Shown piece after piece: positions 26,800 to 36,767 of a DNA stretch of 64,000 bases. Numbering within the stretch: position 1 is the stretch's first letter; the number at the start of each line of letters is the position of its first letter. Both the position numbers and the translations under genes were made by a program. Under the pieces are notes generated by a model that saw only the letters and a program-made list of their open reading frames with translations, was not told the origin of the DNA and did not search any database. The stretch spans positions 1,116,001-1,180,000 of the forward strand of contig NZ_CP082269.1 of NCBI RefSeq assembly GCF_019880405.1, written 5' to 3'. Source of the DNA: Enterobacter sp. C2. Lineage in GTDB: Bacteria > Pseudomonadota > Gammaproteobacteria > Enterobacterales > Enterobacteriaceae.

Positions 26800-28410
26800 A
26801 TGACAATTCCTTTTACCCGCTGGCCCGATGAATTTGCCCGGCGCTACCGCGAGAAAGGCTACTGGCAGGATCTGCCCCTGAGCGATATTTTGACCCGCCA
26901 TGCCCAGAGCGATGCGCTGGCGGTGATCGACGGTGAACGCGAGCTGAACTATCGCCAGCTGAACCAGGCGGCGGATAACCTGGCCGCCTCGTTGCAGGCA
27001 AAGGGGCTGCGGGCGGGGGAAACCGCGCTGGTGCAGCTCGGCAACGTGGCGGAGTTCTACATCACCTTCTTTGCCCTGTTGAAAATCGGCGTCGCGCCGG
27101 TGAATGCGCTCTTCAGCCATCAACGCAGCGAGCTAAACGCCTACGCGCTGCAGATCAAACCGGCCCTGCTGGTGGCCGACCGCGACCATAGCCTGTTTAG
27201 CGACGATGGTTTTCTTAACGGCTTCGTCGAGGAGCATAGCTCGCTGCGGGTGGTGCTGCTGCGTAACGAACCTGGCGAGCATGCCCTGGAGGCGGCCATT
27301 GCCCGTCCGGGTGAGCGCGTCGTAAGCGCGCCGACGCCTGCCGATGAGGTGGCATTCTTCCAGCTCTCCGGCGGCAGTACCGGCACGCCGAAGCTGATCC
27401 CGCGCACCCATAACGACTACTACTACAGCATTCGTCGCAGCAATGAGATCTGCCATTTCGATAACAGAACGCGCTACCTCTGCGCCCTGCCGGCGGCGCA
27501 CAACTACCCGCTGAGCTCCCCGGGCGCGCTCGGCGTCTTCCTGGCCGAAGGCTGCGTGGTGCTGGCCGCCGATCCCAGCGCCACGCTCTGCTTCCCGCTG
27601 ATTGAGAAGCACCAAATCAACGTCACCGCGCTGGTGCCGCCCGCCGTTAGCCTCTGGCTGCAGGCGATCCACGAGTGGGGCAGCAACGCCCAGCTGGCCT
27701 CGCTCACATTGCTGCAAGTCGGTGGGGCGCGGCTCTCCGCCACCCTCGCCGCGCGTATTCCGGCAGAGATAGGCTGCCAGCTTCAGCAGGTATTCGGCAT
27801 GGCCGAGGGGCTGGTGAACTATACCCGCCTCGATGACAGCATGGAGCGCATCAACCATACCCAGGGCTGTCCGATGAGCCCGGATGACGAAGTGTGGGTA
27901 GCGGACGCCGACGGCAATCCGCTCCCGTGCGGCGAGGTAGGTCGCCTGATGACGCGCGGGCCCTACACCTTCCGGGGCTACTTCAATAGCCCGCAGCATA
28001 ACGCCAGCGCCTTTGACGAGAACGGTTTTTACTGCTCCGGCGATTTGATTGCTATTGACGAGGCGGGCTACATCACCGTTCAGGGGCGCGAGAAGGATCA
28101 GATCAACCGTGGGGGCGAGAAGATCGCCGCCGAAGAGGTCGAGAACCTGCTCCTGCGCCACCCGGCCATTATTCATGCCGCGCTGGTGAGCATGGAAGAC
28201 AGCCTGCTCGGCGAGAAGAGCTGTGCGTATCTGGTGGTATCCCAGCCGGTGCGCGCCGTAGAGATCCGCCGTTTCCTGCGCGAGCAGGGCGTTGCCGAAT
28301 TTAAACTGCCCGATCGCGTGGAGTGCGTGGACGCGCTGCCGCTGACACCGGTTGGCAAGGTCGATAAGAAAGAGCTGCGCCTGCGGCTGGCCGAACGGTC
28401 CCAGGCGTAA
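26800..28410 (+). CDS. entE: 2,3-dihydroxybenzoate-AMP ligase EntE
   Basis: EntE adenylates 2,3-dihydroxybenzoate and loads it on the carrier domain of EntB. The 536-residue protein (the same length as E. coli) carries the ANL-family motifs [13 protein letters not shown], the aryl-acid pocket region [21 protein letters not shown] and the hinge [20 protein letters not shown], with the catalytic lysine in [12 protein letters not shown]. It starts nine bases after entC. Confidence 0.97.
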   Translation: MTIPFTRWPDEFARRYREKGYWQDLPLSDILTRHAQSDALAVIDGERELNYRQLNQAADNLAASLQAKGLRAGETALVQLGNVAEFYITFFALLKIGVAPVNALFSHQRSELNAYALQIKPALLVADRDHSLFSDDGFLNGFVEEHSSLRVVLLRNEPGEHALEAAIARPGERVVSAPTPADEVAFFQLSGGSTGTPKLIPRTHNDYYYSIRRSNEICHFDNRTRYLCALPAAHNYPLSSPGALGVFLAEGCVVLAADPSATLCFPLIEKHQINVTALVPPAVSLWLQAIHEWGSNAQLASLTLLQVGGARLSATLAARIPAEIGCQLQQVFGMAEGLVNYTRLDDSMERINHTQGCPMSPDDEVWVADADGNPLPCGEVGRLMTRGPYTFRGYFNSPQHNASAFDENGFYCSGDLIAIDEAGYITVQGREKDQINRGGEKIAAEEVENLLLRHPAIIHAALVSMEDSLLGEKSCAYLVVSQPVRAVEIRRFLREQGVAEFKLPDRVECVDALPLTPVGKVDKKELRLRLAERSQA

Positions 28411-28424
28411 CATAGGAGAGAAGT

Positions 28425-29276
28425 ATGGCAATCCCAAAATTAACTGGCTACGCGCTGCCTGCGGCCACCGAGATCCCGCAGAACAAAGTTAGCTGGGCCT
28501 TCGAACCCGAGCGCGCCGCGCTGTTAATTCATGATATGCAGGACTATTTTATCAACTTCTGGGGCGAAAACTGCCCGATGATGGCTCAGGTCGTGGCGAA
28601 CATCGCCGCCCTGCGTGAATTCTGCAAGCAGCACAACATCCCGGTCTACTACACCGCCCAGCCGAAAGAGCAGAGCGATGAAGATCGCGCCCTGCTGAAC
28701 GATATGTGGGGACCAGGCCTGACCCGTAAACCGGAGGAGCAGCAGGTCGTTGCCGCCCTGGCCCCGGACGAGGAGGACACCGTGCTGGTGAAGTGGCGCT
28801 ACAGCGCCTTCCACCGCTCGCCGCTGGAGCAGATGCTGAAAGAGAGCGGGCGCAACCAGCTTCTGATCACCGGCGTCTATGCCCATATTGGCTGCATGAC
28901 CACCGCCACCGACGCCTTTATGCGCGACATCAAGCCCTTTATGGTGGCCGACGCGCTGGCGGACTTTAGCCGCGACGAGCACCTGATGGCGCTTAACTAC
29001 GTGGCCGGACGTTCCGGACGGGTAGTGATGACCGAGGATCTGCTCCCGGTGCCGGTCAGCAAGGCGGCGCTGCGTGCCGTGGTGCTGCCCCTGCTCGATG
29101 AGTCCGACGAGCCGATGGATGATGAGAACCTGATTGACTACGGCCTCGATTCGGTGCGGATGATGGCCCTGGCCGCGCGCTGGCGCAAGGTCTATGGTGA
29201 TATCGATTTTGTCATGCTGGCGAAAAATCCCACCCTCGACGCCTGGTGGGCGCTGCTCTCCCGTGAGGTGAAATAG
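28425..29276 (+). CDS. entB: Isochorismatase and aryl carrier protein EntB
   Basis: EntB is bifunctional. Residues about 1-205 are an isochorismatase that makes 2,3-dihydro-2,3-dihydroxybenzoate (LLIHDMQDYF with the catalytic Asp, and KWRYSAF). Residues about 210-283 are the aryl carrier domain, with the phosphopantetheine site Ser243 in YGLDSVRMM. The total is 283 residues (E. coli 285). The carrier Ser needs EntD, which lies outside the window. The stop overlaps the entA start by one base. Confidence 0.96.
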   Translation: MAIPKLTGYALPAATEIPQNKVSWAFEPERAALLIHDMQDYFINFWGENCPMMAQVVANIAALREFCKQHNIPVYYTAQPKEQSDEDRALLNDMWGPGLTRKPEEQQVVAALAPDEEDTVLVKWRYSAFHRSPLEQMLKESGRNQLLITGVYAHIGCMTTATDAFMRDIKPFMVADALADFSRDEHLMALNYVAGRSGRVVMTEDLLPVPVSKAALRAVVLPLLDESDEPMDDENLIDYGLDSVRMMALAARWRKVYGDIDFVMLAKNPTLDAWWALLSREVK

Positions 29277-30031
29277 TGGCCGGGCTGGATTTTAGCGGCA
29301 AGACGGTGTGGGTTACCGGGGCAGGGAAGGGCATCGGCTACGCGACGGCGCTGGCCTTTGCCGAGGCGGGGGCACAGGTCACGGGCTTCGATCGTGACTT
29401 TAGCCACGCCACCTATCCCTTCGCCTGTGAAACGCTGGATATCGCCAACGCCGACCAGGTGGCGGCGGTGTGCCAGCGCCTGCTGGTAACCACGGCCCGT
29501 CTCGACGTACTGGTGAATGCGGCGGGGATCCTCCGCATGGGAGCAACCGACCAGCTGTCGCTTGACGACTGGCAGCAGACGCTGGCGGTCAACGTCGGCG
29601 GTGCGTTTAACCTCTTCCAGCAGACCATGGCCCAGTTCCGCACCCAGCGGGGCGGGGCGATCGTCACCGTTGCCTCTGACGCCGCCCATACGCCGCGTAT
29701 CGGCATGAGCGCCTACGGAGCCTCGAAGGCGGCGCTGAAGAGCCTGGCCCTGACCGTAGGGCTGGAGCTGTCCGCCAGCGGCGTGCGGTGTAACATTGTT
29801 TCGCCGGGCTCTACCGACACCGATATGCAGCGCACGCTGTGGACCCGCCCGGATGCCGAGCAGCAGCGCATTCGCGGCTTTGGCGAGCAGTTCAAGCTGG
29901 GGATCCCGTTGGGCAAAATTGCTCGCCCGCAGGAGATCGCCAATACCATTCTGTTTCTCGCCTCCGATCTCGCCAGCCATATTACGCTACAGGACATCGT
30001 GGTGGACGGTGGCTCGACGCTGGGGGCCTGA
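29276..30031 (+). CDS. entA: 2,3-dihydro-2,3-dihydroxybenzoate dehydrogenase EntA
   Basis: EntA is an NAD-dependent short-chain dehydrogenase that forms 2,3-dihydroxybenzoate. The 251-residue protein has the cofactor motif [10 protein letters not shown] near residues 14-23, the NAAG strand and the catalytic YGASK pair. The start is GTG 29276, overlapping the entB stop by one base (TAGTG). The ent genes are tightly coupled. Confidence 0.95.
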   Translation: MAGLDFSGKTVWVTGAGKGIGYATALAFAEAGAQVTGFDRDFSHATYPFACETLDIANADQVAAVCQRLLVTTARLDVLVNAAGILRMGATDQLSLDDWQQTLAVNVGGAFNLFQQTMAQFRTQRGGAIVTVASDAAHTPRIGMSAYGASKAALKSLALTVGLELSASGVRCNIVSPGSTDTDMQRTLWTRPDAEQQRIRGFGEQFKLGIPLGKIARPQEIANTILFLASDLASHITLQDIVVDGGSTLGA

Positions 30032-30033
30032 TC

Positions 30034-30447
30034 GTGATCTGGAAACGTCATCTCACCCTTGCTGAACTCAATGCCACCAGCAGCAACACCCTGGTCGCCC
30101 ATTTGGGGATTGTCTATACCCGGCTGGACGACGACCTGCTGGAGGCGGAGATGCCCGTCGACGCCCGCACTCATCAGCCGTTTGGCCTGCTGCACGGTGG
30201 CGCCTCGGCGGCGCTGGCCGAAACGCTTGGCTCAATGGCGGGTTACCTGATGACCCGCGACGGTCAGTGCGTGGTCGGCACCGAGCTGAACGCCACCCAC
30301 CACCGCCCGGTATCGCAGGGGAAAGTGCGCGGCGTCTGCCAGCCGCTGCACCTCAGCCGCCAGAGCCAGAGCTGGGAGATTGCGGTTTTTGACGAGCAGG
30401 GCAGACGGTGCTGCACCTGTCGTCTGAGCACCGCGGTCTTAGGCTAA
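30034..30447 (+). CDS. entH: Enterobactin proofreading thioesterase EntH
   Basis: EntH (YbdB) is a hotdog thioesterase that clears wrongly loaded aryl groups from EntB. From GTG 30034 it is 137 residues, equal to E. coli, and begins [14 protein letters not shown]. The hotdog signature [17 protein letters not shown] is present. The frame is open back into entA, but earlier starts would overlap entA by about 190 bases and lack homology. It starts two bases after the entA stop. Confidence 0.95.
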   Translation: MIWKRHLTLAELNATSSNTLVAHLGIVYTRLDDDLLEAEMPVDARTHQPFGLLHGGASAALAETLGSMAGYLMTRDGQCVVGTELNATHHRPVSQGKVRGVCQPLHLSRQSQSWEIAVFDEQGRRCCTCRLSTAVLG

Positions 30448-30454
30448 GGTATTG

Positions 30455-30484
30455 CCGGGCGGCACCGCGTTTGCCCGGCCTACA
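30455..30484. repeat. REP-like element between entH and cstA
   Basis: A GCCGGGCGGCACCGCGTTTG...CCCGGCCTACA pattern matches the enterobacterial REP consensus. It lies just after entH and may protect the entCEBAH mRNA 3' end. Confidence 0.65.
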
Positions 30485-30510
30485 ACTTCCCTCACGTTTC
30501 ATCCCGCATA

Positions 30511-30526
30511 AGTGATCTCCATTACA
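30511..30526 (+). promoter_or_regulatory. cstA: Candidate CRP site upstream of cstA
   Basis: AGTGATCTCCATTACA matches the CRP consensus TGTGA-N6-TCACA at four of five positions in each half-site. It lies 120 bases before the cstA ATG. E. coli cstA needs cAMP-CRP, so carbon-starvation induction is probably conserved. The promoter itself was not pinned down. Confidence 0.55.
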
Positions 30527-30645
30527 GAGTGTTGTAAATAACCGGTTGTCCCTCTGCTTTCTGACGTAACAACATTGTTAAAACCCGCCGCCTGATCTAG
30601 AAACAAAATGTAACATCTTCCTGCCTCAGCCAACGGAAAACGACT

Positions 30646-32751
30646 ATGCAAAACTCAGGGAAATACCTTATTTGGGCATTGCTCGCGGTAATAGGAGCTT
30701 TTGCCCTCGGCTATATCGCACTTAATCGAGGTGAACAGATTAACGCCTTATGGATTGTGGTGGCAGCCGTCTGTATCTATCTGATCGCCTATCGCTTTTA
30801 TGGGCAGTACATCGCCCGCAACGTGCTGGCGGTGGATCCGACCCGCATGACACCCGCCGTACGCCATAACGACGGGCTGGATTACGTTCCCACGGATAAG
30901 AAGGTGCTGTTTGGTCACCACTTTGCGGCGATTGCCGGAGCGGGGCCGCTGGTGGGACCGGTGCTGGCGGCGCAGATGGGCTACCTGCCGGGGATGATCT
31001 GGATCCTCGCCGGGGTGGTGCTCGCTGGGGCAGTGCAGGATTTTATGGTGCTCTTCGTCTCCACCCGCCGCGACGGCCGTTCGCTGGGGGAGCTGGTGAA
31101 AGAGGAGATGGGACCGACGGCGGGCGTGATCGCCCTGGTGGCCTGCTTTATAATCATGGTGATCATCCTGGCCGTGCTGGCGATGATCGTGGTCAAGGCC
31201 CTGACCCACAGCCCGTGGGGTACTTATACCGTGGCCTTCACCATTCCGCTGGCGATCTTTATGGGGATCTACATTCGCTATCTGCGTCCCGGACGCATTG
31301 GTGAAGTCTCGGTGATCGGCCTCGTGCTGCTGATTTTCGCTATCATCTCCGGCGGCTGGGTGGCGGAAAGCCCAACCTGGGCACCGATGTTCGACTTTAC
31401 CGGCGTGCAGCTGACCTGGATGCTGGTGGGCTACGGCTTTATCGCGGCGGTGCTGCCGGTGTGGCTGCTGCTGGCCCCGCGTGACTATCTCTCTACCTTC
31501 CTGAAAATCGGCACCATTATTGGCCTGGCGATCGGTATCCTGATCATGCGTCCAACGTTGACCATGCCCGCGCTGACCAAATTTGTCGACGGCACCGGCC
31601 CGGTGTGGACCGGTAACCTCTTCCCGTTCCTGTTTATCACCATCGCCTGCGGGGCGGTGTCGGGCTTCCATGCCCTGATCTCCTCCGGCACCACGCCGAA
31701 GATGCTGGCCAACGAGGGCCAGGCCTGCCTGATTGGCTACGGCGGGATGCTGATGGAGTCCTTCGTGGCGATCATGGCCCTGGTCTCCGCCTGCATTATC
31801 GATCCGGGCGTCTACTTCGCGATGAACAGCCCGATGGCGGTGTTGGCCCCTGCCGGTACGGCGGACGTGGTCGCCTCGGCGGCGCAGGTGGTGAGCGGCT
31901 GGGGCTTTAGCATTACGCCGGACACCCTCAACCAGATTGCTAACGAGGTGGGCGAGCAGACCATTATCTCCCGTGCAGGCGGGGCACCGACCCTGGCGGT
32001 TGGGATGGCCTATATTCTCCACGGCGCGCTGGGTGGGCTGATGGACGTCTCGTTCTGGTACCACTTTGCCATCTTGTTTGAGGCGCTGTTTATCCTCACG
32101 GCGGTGGATGCGGGCACCCGTGCGGCGCGCTTTATGCTGCAGGATCTGCTGGGGGTGGTAAGCCCGGGGCTGAAGCGTACCGACTCGCTGCCCGCGAACC
32201 TGCTGGCGACGGCGCTCTGCGTGCTGGCATGGGGCTACTTCCTCCATCAGGGAGTGGTGGATCCGCTCGGTGGCATCAACACTCTCTGGCCGTTGTTTGG
32301 TATCGCTAACCAGATGCTGGCCGGGATGGCGCTGATGCTCTGCGCGGTGGTGCTGTTCAAGATGAAACGCCAGCGCTTTGCATGGGTAGCCCTCGTGCCT
32401 ACCGCATGGCTGCTGATCTGTACCCTGACCGCAGGCTGGCAGAAAGCCTTTAGCCCGGACGTAAAAGTGGGCTTCCTGGCGATCGCTAACCGCTTCCAGG
32501 GCATGATCGACAGCGGGAGTATTCCGGCCCAGTACACCGAGTCGCAGCTGCGCCAGCTGGTGTTTAACAACCGTCTCGACGCCGGGCTGACCATCTTCTT
32601 TATGGTGGTTGTGGTAGTGCTGGCGGTCTACTCGCTGAAAACCGCGCTGGCGGCGTTAAAAGCGCCTCAGCCGACGGCGAAAGAGACCCCGTACGAGCCG
32701 ATGCCGGCCAGTGCTGATCAGGTAGTGGCCCAGGCGAAACGGGCACACTGA
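30646..32751 (+). CDS. cstA: Carbon-starvation protein CstA, pyruvate/peptide transporter
   Basis: CstA is a large inner-membrane transporter induced by carbon starvation. It was first linked to peptide uptake and later to pyruvate uptake. The 701-residue protein has the same length as E. coli CstA, with about 16-18 membrane helices. Its family segments include [20 protein letters not shown] and [15 protein letters not shown]. The next gene, ybdD, is its usual small partner. Antisense long reading frames in this gene are compositional. Confidence 0.95.
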   Translation: MQNSGKYLIWALLAVIGAFALGYIALNRGEQINALWIVVAAVCIYLIAYRFYGQYIARNVLAVDPTRMTPAVRHNDGLDYVPTDKKVLFGHHFAAIAGAGPLVGPVLAAQMGYLPGMIWILAGVVLAGAVQDFMVLFVSTRRDGRSLGELVKEEMGPTAGVIALVACFIIMVIILAVLAMIVVKALTHSPWGTYTVAFTIPLAIFMGIYIRYLRPGRIGEVSVIGLVLLIFAIISGGWVAESPTWAPMFDFTGVQLTWMLVGYGFIAAVLPVWLLLAPRDYLSTFLKIGTIIGLAIGILIMRPTLTMPALTKFVDGTGPVWTGNLFPFLFITIACGAVSGFHALISSGTTPKMLANEGQACLIGYGGMLMESFVAIMALVSACIIDPGVYFAMNSPMAVLAPAGTADVVASAAQVVSGWGFSITPDTLNQIANEVGEQTIISRAGGAPTLAVGMAYILHGALGGLMDVSFWYHFAILFEALFILTAVDAGTRAARFMLQDLLGVVSPGLKRTDSLPANLLATALCVLAWGYFLHQGVVDPLGGINTLWPLFGIANQMLAGMALMLCAVVLFKMKRQRFAWVALVPTAWLLICTLTAGWQKAFSPDVKVGFLAIANRFQGMIDSGSIPAQYTESQLRQLVFNNRLDAGLTIFFMVVVVVLAVYSLKTALAALKAPQPTAKETPYEPMPASADQVVAQAKRAH

Positions 32752-32761
32752 GTTTAATCAT

Positions 32762-32786
32762 GCCCCTCTCCAGTGTGGGGAGGGGC
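32762..32786 (+). terminator. Hairpin abutting the ybdD ribosome-binding site
   Basis: GCCCCTCTCC (32762-32771) pairs with GGGGAGGGGC (32777-32786) through one G-U wobble and a five-base loop. The ybdD Shine-Dalgarno AAGGAG starts at the very next base (32787). It has no T run, so it may act as an attenuator, a cstA mRNA end or a translational control element. Confidence 0.5.
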
Positions 32787-32798
32787 AAGGAGCCTACG

Positions 32799-32996
32799 AT
32801 GTTTGATACCCTTGCTAAGGCCGGAAAGTATTTAGGCCAGGCCGCAAAAATGATGGTTGGCGTGCCGGACTACGATAATTACGTTGCCCATATGCAGCTT
32901 AACCATCCGGACCAGACCCCGATGACCTATGAGGACTTTTTCCGCGACCGGCAGGACGCGCGCTACGGCGGCAAGGGCGGAGCGCGCTGCTGCTAA
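32799..32996 (+). CDS. ybdD: Small conserved protein YbdD, CstA partner
   Basis: The 65-residue protein matches E. coli YbdD end to end ([33 protein letters not shown]). Members of this family are encoded next to CstA or BtsT transporters and are thought to assist transport. Start chosen at ATG 32799 with AAGGAG at 32787-32792; an upstream ATG at 32760 lies in the hairpin. The C-terminal CC pair is conserved. No enzymatic motif is visible. Confidence 0.92.
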   Translation: MFDTLAKAGKYLGQAAKMMVGVPDYDNYVAHMQLNHPDQTPMTYEDFFRDRQDARYGGKGGARCC

Positions 32997-32997
32997 T

Positions 32998-34086
32998 TCA
33001 GTGGTTAAACGTCTCTACCTTCTCAAACGCCGCACGCAGCGTCTCGGGCGTTAACGTCACCGGCAGATAGTGAATCGACTCCACCGGGCGCAGGGTATGG
33101 GCGATGACCCGATCCAGCTCGTCACGGTTATGGATATCGACCTCCAGCGCCGCCAGGGTGGTCGGCAGATTGAAGCGTTGGAAGGCATTGACCAGCTGGG
33201 CTAACACCTCATCCTGGCCGAGCAGGGCGCTCTGCACCAGAATGCCGTAGGCCACCTTGGTGCCGTGCAGGAACTTATCGGTCTGCGGCAGCACCGTCAG
33301 ACCGTTGTGCACCGCATGGGCGGCGGCAACGCGGGTGTAGCGCTCGCCGAGTCCGCCCACCATTCCACCTCCGGCAATAATCGCATCTACCACGTCACGG
33401 AATGCCTGGGTAAGCTCCCCGCGCTGCTGGTCCGCCAGCGCGGTTTCGCTGCTCTCCAGCAGCACGTCGCGGATCGCCAGCGCGCCGTTAATCCCCAGCC
33501 GCACGGTCAGCGGCAGGCTGGCCGGATCCGGGGCCAGCACCACCGCCTCATACCACTTCGCCAGCGTATCGCCGATGCCCGCCAGCAGATACTCCACCGG
33601 CGCGTCGAGAATAATCTGCGGCTCCACCAGCACCAGGAAGTTGGCGTCGTCGAAAATTTCAAAGTGCAGCGCCTGACCCGTGTCGTTATACCAGACCGAG
33701 AGCGGCGTCCAGGCCGCGCAGGTGGCGGCGATGGTCGGGATCGCCACGACCGGCAACCCTAAGCGGCGCGCCACCGCCTTCGCGGTATCCAGCAGTGCGC
33801 CGCCCCCAATACCAATCACCACGCTGCGGTCGCTGCCCGCATCGTTCACCAGCGCGGTTACGTCATGCTCGCTGCAGTGGCCCCTAAACAGCAGGTGCTT
33901 CACGCCCGGGGCGTTAACGCTCTCCGGCAGGTAGGGGCGGGCGGCCGCAATGGCGCGTTCGCCATAGATTAAAACCGCGCGGGAGAGCTGCTCTGGCGTA
34001 TAGAAATCGTTCAGACGCGCCAGGCTACCGCTGTGGGAGTAGTAGTTGGCCGGGCCGGGTACAACGCGGATATCGGTGTTGCTCAT
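32998..34086 (-). CDS. hcxA: Hydroxycarboxylate dehydrogenase A (YbdH)
   Basis: HcxA is an iron-containing/GldA-type dehydrogenase; E. coli YbdH reduces 2-oxo acids such as 2-oxobutyrate and 2-oxoglutarate with NAD(P)H. From ATG 34086 the protein is 362 residues, as in E. coli. It has the nucleotide loop IGIGGGALLDTAKAVA and metal-ligand histidines in AAHAVHNGL and FLHGTKVAYG. An upstream ATG (34134) would add a poorly conserved 16-residue extension. It is divergent from the ABC importer genes. The link of 2-oxo acids to the methionine-salvage genes next door is intriguing but unproven. Confidence 0.93.
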   Translation of the reverse strand: MSNTDIRVVPGPANYYSHSGSLARLNDFYTPEQLSRAVLIYGERAIAAARPYLPESVNAPGVKHLLFRGHCSEHDVTALVNDAGSDRSVVIGIGGGALLDTAKAVARRLGLPVVAIPTIAATCAAWTPLSVWYNDTGQALHFEIFDDANFLVLVEPQIILDAPVEYLLAGIGDTLAKWYEAVVLAPDPASLPLTVRLGINGALAIRDVLLESSETALADQQRGELTQAFRDVVDAIIAGGGMVGGLGERYTRVAAAHAVHNGLTVLPQTDKFLHGTKVAYGILVQSALLGQDEVLAQLVNAFQRFNLPTTLAALEVDIHNRDELDRVIAHTLRPVESIHYLPVTLTPETLRAAFEKVETFNH

Positions 34087-34120
34087 GACTGTGTCCTTGT
34101 GCGGAATCGCTAACCCGATG

Positions 34121-34144
34121 TTATGTCTGGACATCCGGATGGCT
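34121..34144. promoter_or_regulatory. Candidate weak MetJ operator (three tandem met boxes)
   Basis: Three adjacent 8-mers, TTATGTCT, GGACATCC and GGATGGCT, each match the met box AGACGTCT at five of eight positions, in the tandem register MetJ requires. They lie between hcxA and the importer. Each box is weak alone, so this is a hypothesis supported by the strong met boxes elsewhere in the same island. Confidence 0.35.
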
Positions 34145-34247
34145 AATAATATTTCGCTTTATCTTATGCCTTTTCTGCTGTTGCCAGTCAAGCGCGGCTA
34201 TGAAAAATTCGCTAAATCAATCTATTAATCCCAGGAAAGCCTCACAG

Positions 34248-35750
34248 ATGAGCGTTAACCATCTCGAGATGCGTGCGATCAGCCTCGCCTTTGCCGGTGT
34301 TAATGCCCTGACGCAGGTGAGTTTCAGCCTGCGCGGCGGATCGGTCCATGCCCTTACCGGGGCCAACGGCGCGGGAAAGTCCACGCTGATGGCGGTGCTG
34401 TGCGGCACCTGGGCAGGCTATGAGGGTGAGATCGTCATTGATGACCAGCCGGTCGCCATTCGCTCTCCGCTGGATGCCAAACGCCTCGGCATCCATCTGG
34501 TGCAGCAGGAGGTCGATGTGGCGCTGGTTCCCGGTCTTAGCATCGCGGAAAACATCATGCTCGATAAGCTCGCCGAGCCGGGCTACGCCTGGCGCTGGTC
34601 TACGGTACGCCAGCATGCGCGGGATGCGCTGGCCCAGCTTGACGTCTCGCTCGATGTCAGACGCGCTATCGACAGCTGCACACTTGCGGAGAAACAGCAG
34701 ATCCTGCTGGCCCGCGCGCTCTCTCATCGCTGCCGCTTTTTGATCCTCGATGAGCCTACCGCGCCGCTGGATCAGCACGAGAGCGAGCGGCTGTTTACCG
34801 TGGTACGAGGCCTGCAGCAGCAGGGAATTGGCGTGGTCTTTATCTCCCACCGCATTCACGAGCTGAAAGCCATCTGCGACACCCTGACGGTGCTGCGCGA
34901 CGGCAGGCTGGTGGAGTCCGGCCCGATGGCCGCCCTCAGTGGGGAGGAGATCGTGGAGAAGATGCTCGGCCATCAGCTGAACGATATCTATCCCCCGCGC
35001 CGTCCGCCGCACGGGGAAGAGACCCTGCTGCGCGTGGAGGGGCTGCATGACGAGAAGCTACTGAAGGATATCTCCCTGCACCTGCGCAGGGGCGAAATCC
35101 TCGGTATCGCCGGCCTGGCGGGCGCGGGCAAAACCGAGCTCTGCAAGGCGCTGTTTGGCGCGGAGAAGAGCCGCGTCGCCCAGGGCGAGCTGAACGGCCA
35201 GCCGTGGCGGCCTCGGGATCCGGCGGATTCCGTTATACGCGGTATTGCGCTGATCCCCGAGGAGCGGCGCAAAGAGGGCATCTTTATTGATGAGCCGATT
35301 GTCATGAACCTGGCGGTCAGCGCGGACAACAGCTTCTCTCGCTGGAGCCTGTTCGGCCATCGCAAAGCCTGGCGCTGGGCGCAGACGGTGATTGAGCGCG
35401 TGGGCGTACGCACCACCGGCCCGGGGCAGATCCTGCGCCGCCTCTCCGGCGGTAACCAGCAGAAGGTGGCGATAGGCAAATGGCTGCGCGGCAACGCCAG
35501 CGTGGTGATTTTCGACGAGCCTACCAAGGGCGTCGATGTGAAAGCCAAAACCGATCTCTTCCGCCTGATTGACGGCCTCGCCCGGGAGGGCAAGGGGATC
35601 GTCTACGCCTCCGGCGAGTTTGCCGAGCTGGTGGGCCTCTGCGATCGCATCTGCGTGCTGTGGGATGGCCGCATCGTGGCGGAGATAGCCGGAGCAGAGG
35701 CCCGGGAAGAGACACTACTTTACTATTCGACCGGAGGAGCGGCGGCGTGA
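34248..35750 (+). CDS. Sugar ABC importer ATPase, RbsA/CUT2 type (candidate methylthioribose uptake)
   Basis: The 500-residue protein carries two fused ABC domains as in RbsA/XylG. The first has Walker A GANGAGKST, a degenerate signature CTLAEKQQILLARAL and Walker B FLILDEPTAPLD. The second has GLAGAGKTE, LSGGNQQKVAIGKWL and VVIFDEPTKGVD. CUT2 importers carry monosaccharides, mainly pentoses and related compounds. It starts at ATG 34248, with AGGAA about ten bases upstream; ATG 34200 would add 16 residues. It overlaps the permease start by four bases. The substrate is unknown from sequence. The neighbouring mtnK, whose substrate is the pentose thioether methylthioribose, suggests that compound. 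Confidence 0.88.
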   Translation: MSVNHLEMRAISLAFAGVNALTQVSFSLRGGSVHALTGANGAGKSTLMAVLCGTWAGYEGEIVIDDQPVAIRSPLDAKRLGIHLVQQEVDVALVPGLSIAENIMLDKLAEPGYAWRWSTVRQHARDALAQLDVSLDVRRAIDSCTLAEKQQILLARALSHRCRFLILDEPTAPLDQHESERLFTVVRGLQQQGIGVVFISHRIHELKAICDTLTVLRDGRLVESGPMAALSGEEIVEKMLGHQLNDIYPPRRPPHGEETLLRVEGLHDEKLLKDISLHLRRGEILGIAGLAGAGKTELCKALFGAEKSRVAQGELNGQPWRPRDPADSVIRGIALIPEERRKEGIFIDEPIVMNLAVSADNSFSRWSLFGHRKAWRWAQTVIERVGVRTTGPGQILRRLSGGNQQKVAIGKWLRGNASVVIFDEPTKGVDVKAKTDLFRLIDGLAREGKGIVYASGEFAELVGLCDRICVLWDGRIVAEIAGAEAREETLLYYSTGGAAA

Positions 35751-36742
35751 GCAAAGCCCTGTCAGTAAAAGCGGCGGCGTCGGGCCGTCAGCAATTTTTC
35801 GATTTTCTCTATAAGTGGGGCATGCTGCTGACCGTGGTGCTGCTGGTGGCTATCTTTGGCATCGCCTCGGATAACTTCCTCGACCCCTTTAACATCATCA
35901 ACATTCTGCGTTCGATTGCTATCGTGACGGTGATTGCCGTCGGCGTCTCCATTTCACTGACCATCGGCGGGTTCGATCTCTCCGTGGGGTCGACGGCGTC
36001 GCTGGCGAACGCGCTGGTGATCTCGCTCTTTGTCTGGCACGGCTTTGGCACTACGGAAGCGATCCTCGTGACTCTGGCACTCTGTACGCTTGTCGGCCTG
36101 TTTAACGCCTTCCTGATCGTTGTGCTGCGCATTCCTGACATGCTCGCCACCCTTGGCAGCCTGTTTGTGATCCAGGGCGTGGCGATGACCTACAGCTACG
36201 GCGGGTCGATCACCGAAAATATGCTGCTGCCGAGCGGCGAGATGGCGGAGGGGCTGATCCCGCCGGGCTTCAGCCTGCTCGGCCAGGTGCCGATCATTGT
36301 CATTGTAATGCTGGTGGTCACGGTGGTAGCCCAGCTTGGCCTGTCGCTGACCACCCACGGACGGCGGATGTACGCCATCGGCGGTAACCCGGAGGCGGCA
36401 CGCCTCTCCGGGATCCGCACCACCCGCTACAAGGTGGCGGCCTACGTCATCGCCTCGCTGCTGGCGGGACTCGGCGGCATTCTGCTGGCCTCGCGCATCG
36501 GCTCCTCGCAGGTCAACGCCGGGAGCGGCTACCTGATGGACGCGGTGGCGGCGGCGTGGATCGGCTTCTCGCTGGCCGGGTCCGGCAAGCCTAACGCGCT
36601 CGGCACGCTGGTGGGGGCGGTGATCCTCGGGGTGCTGTCAAACGGGCTGGTGATGCTCTCCGTGCCCTACTACGCAATGGACATTATTAAGGGACTGGTG
36701 CTGGCCGGTGCTCTGGCGTTGACCTATTTCCAGCGTCGTTAA
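35747..36742 (+). CDS. Sugar ABC importer permease, RbsC/CUT2 type
   Basis: This 331-residue membrane protein belongs to the BPD_transp_2 family (RbsC-like), with about 8-10 helices. Family motifs include GGFDLSVGSTASL near the N-terminal third, the EAA-like YAIGGNPEAARLSGI and GSGYLMDAVAAAWIG. It starts at GTG 35747, overlapping the ATPase stop (GTGA), with GGAGG upstream. A second permease gene is absent, so a homodimer is likely, as with RbsC. Confidence 0.88.
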   Translation: MSKALSVKAAASGRQQFFDFLYKWGMLLTVVLLVAIFGIASDNFLDPFNIINILRSIAIVTVIAVGVSISLTIGGFDLSVGSTASLANALVISLFVWHGFGTTEAILVTLALCTLVGLFNAFLIVVLRIPDMLATLGSLFVIQGVAMTYSYGGSITENMLLPSGEMAEGLIPPGFSLLGQVPIIVIVMLVVTVVAQLGLSLTTHGRRMYAIGGNPEAARLSGIRTTRYKVAAYVIASLLAGLGGILLASRIGSSQVNAGSGYLMDAVAAAWIGFSLAGSGKPNALGTLVGAVILGVLSNGLVMLSVPYYAMDIIKGLVLAGALALTYFQRR

Positions 36743-36767
36743 TTTACTTTTATCAGAGGAAACAGAG

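Noticed and set aside
27133-28437. 434-codon open frame antisense to entE
   Set aside because: EntE homology covers the full region on the plus strand; the antisense product has no signal, motif or start context.
30748-32247. 499-codon open frame antisense to cstA
   Set aside because: The translation is rich in His, Gln and Arg without any fold pattern, typical of an antisense shadow of a hydrophobic membrane protein.
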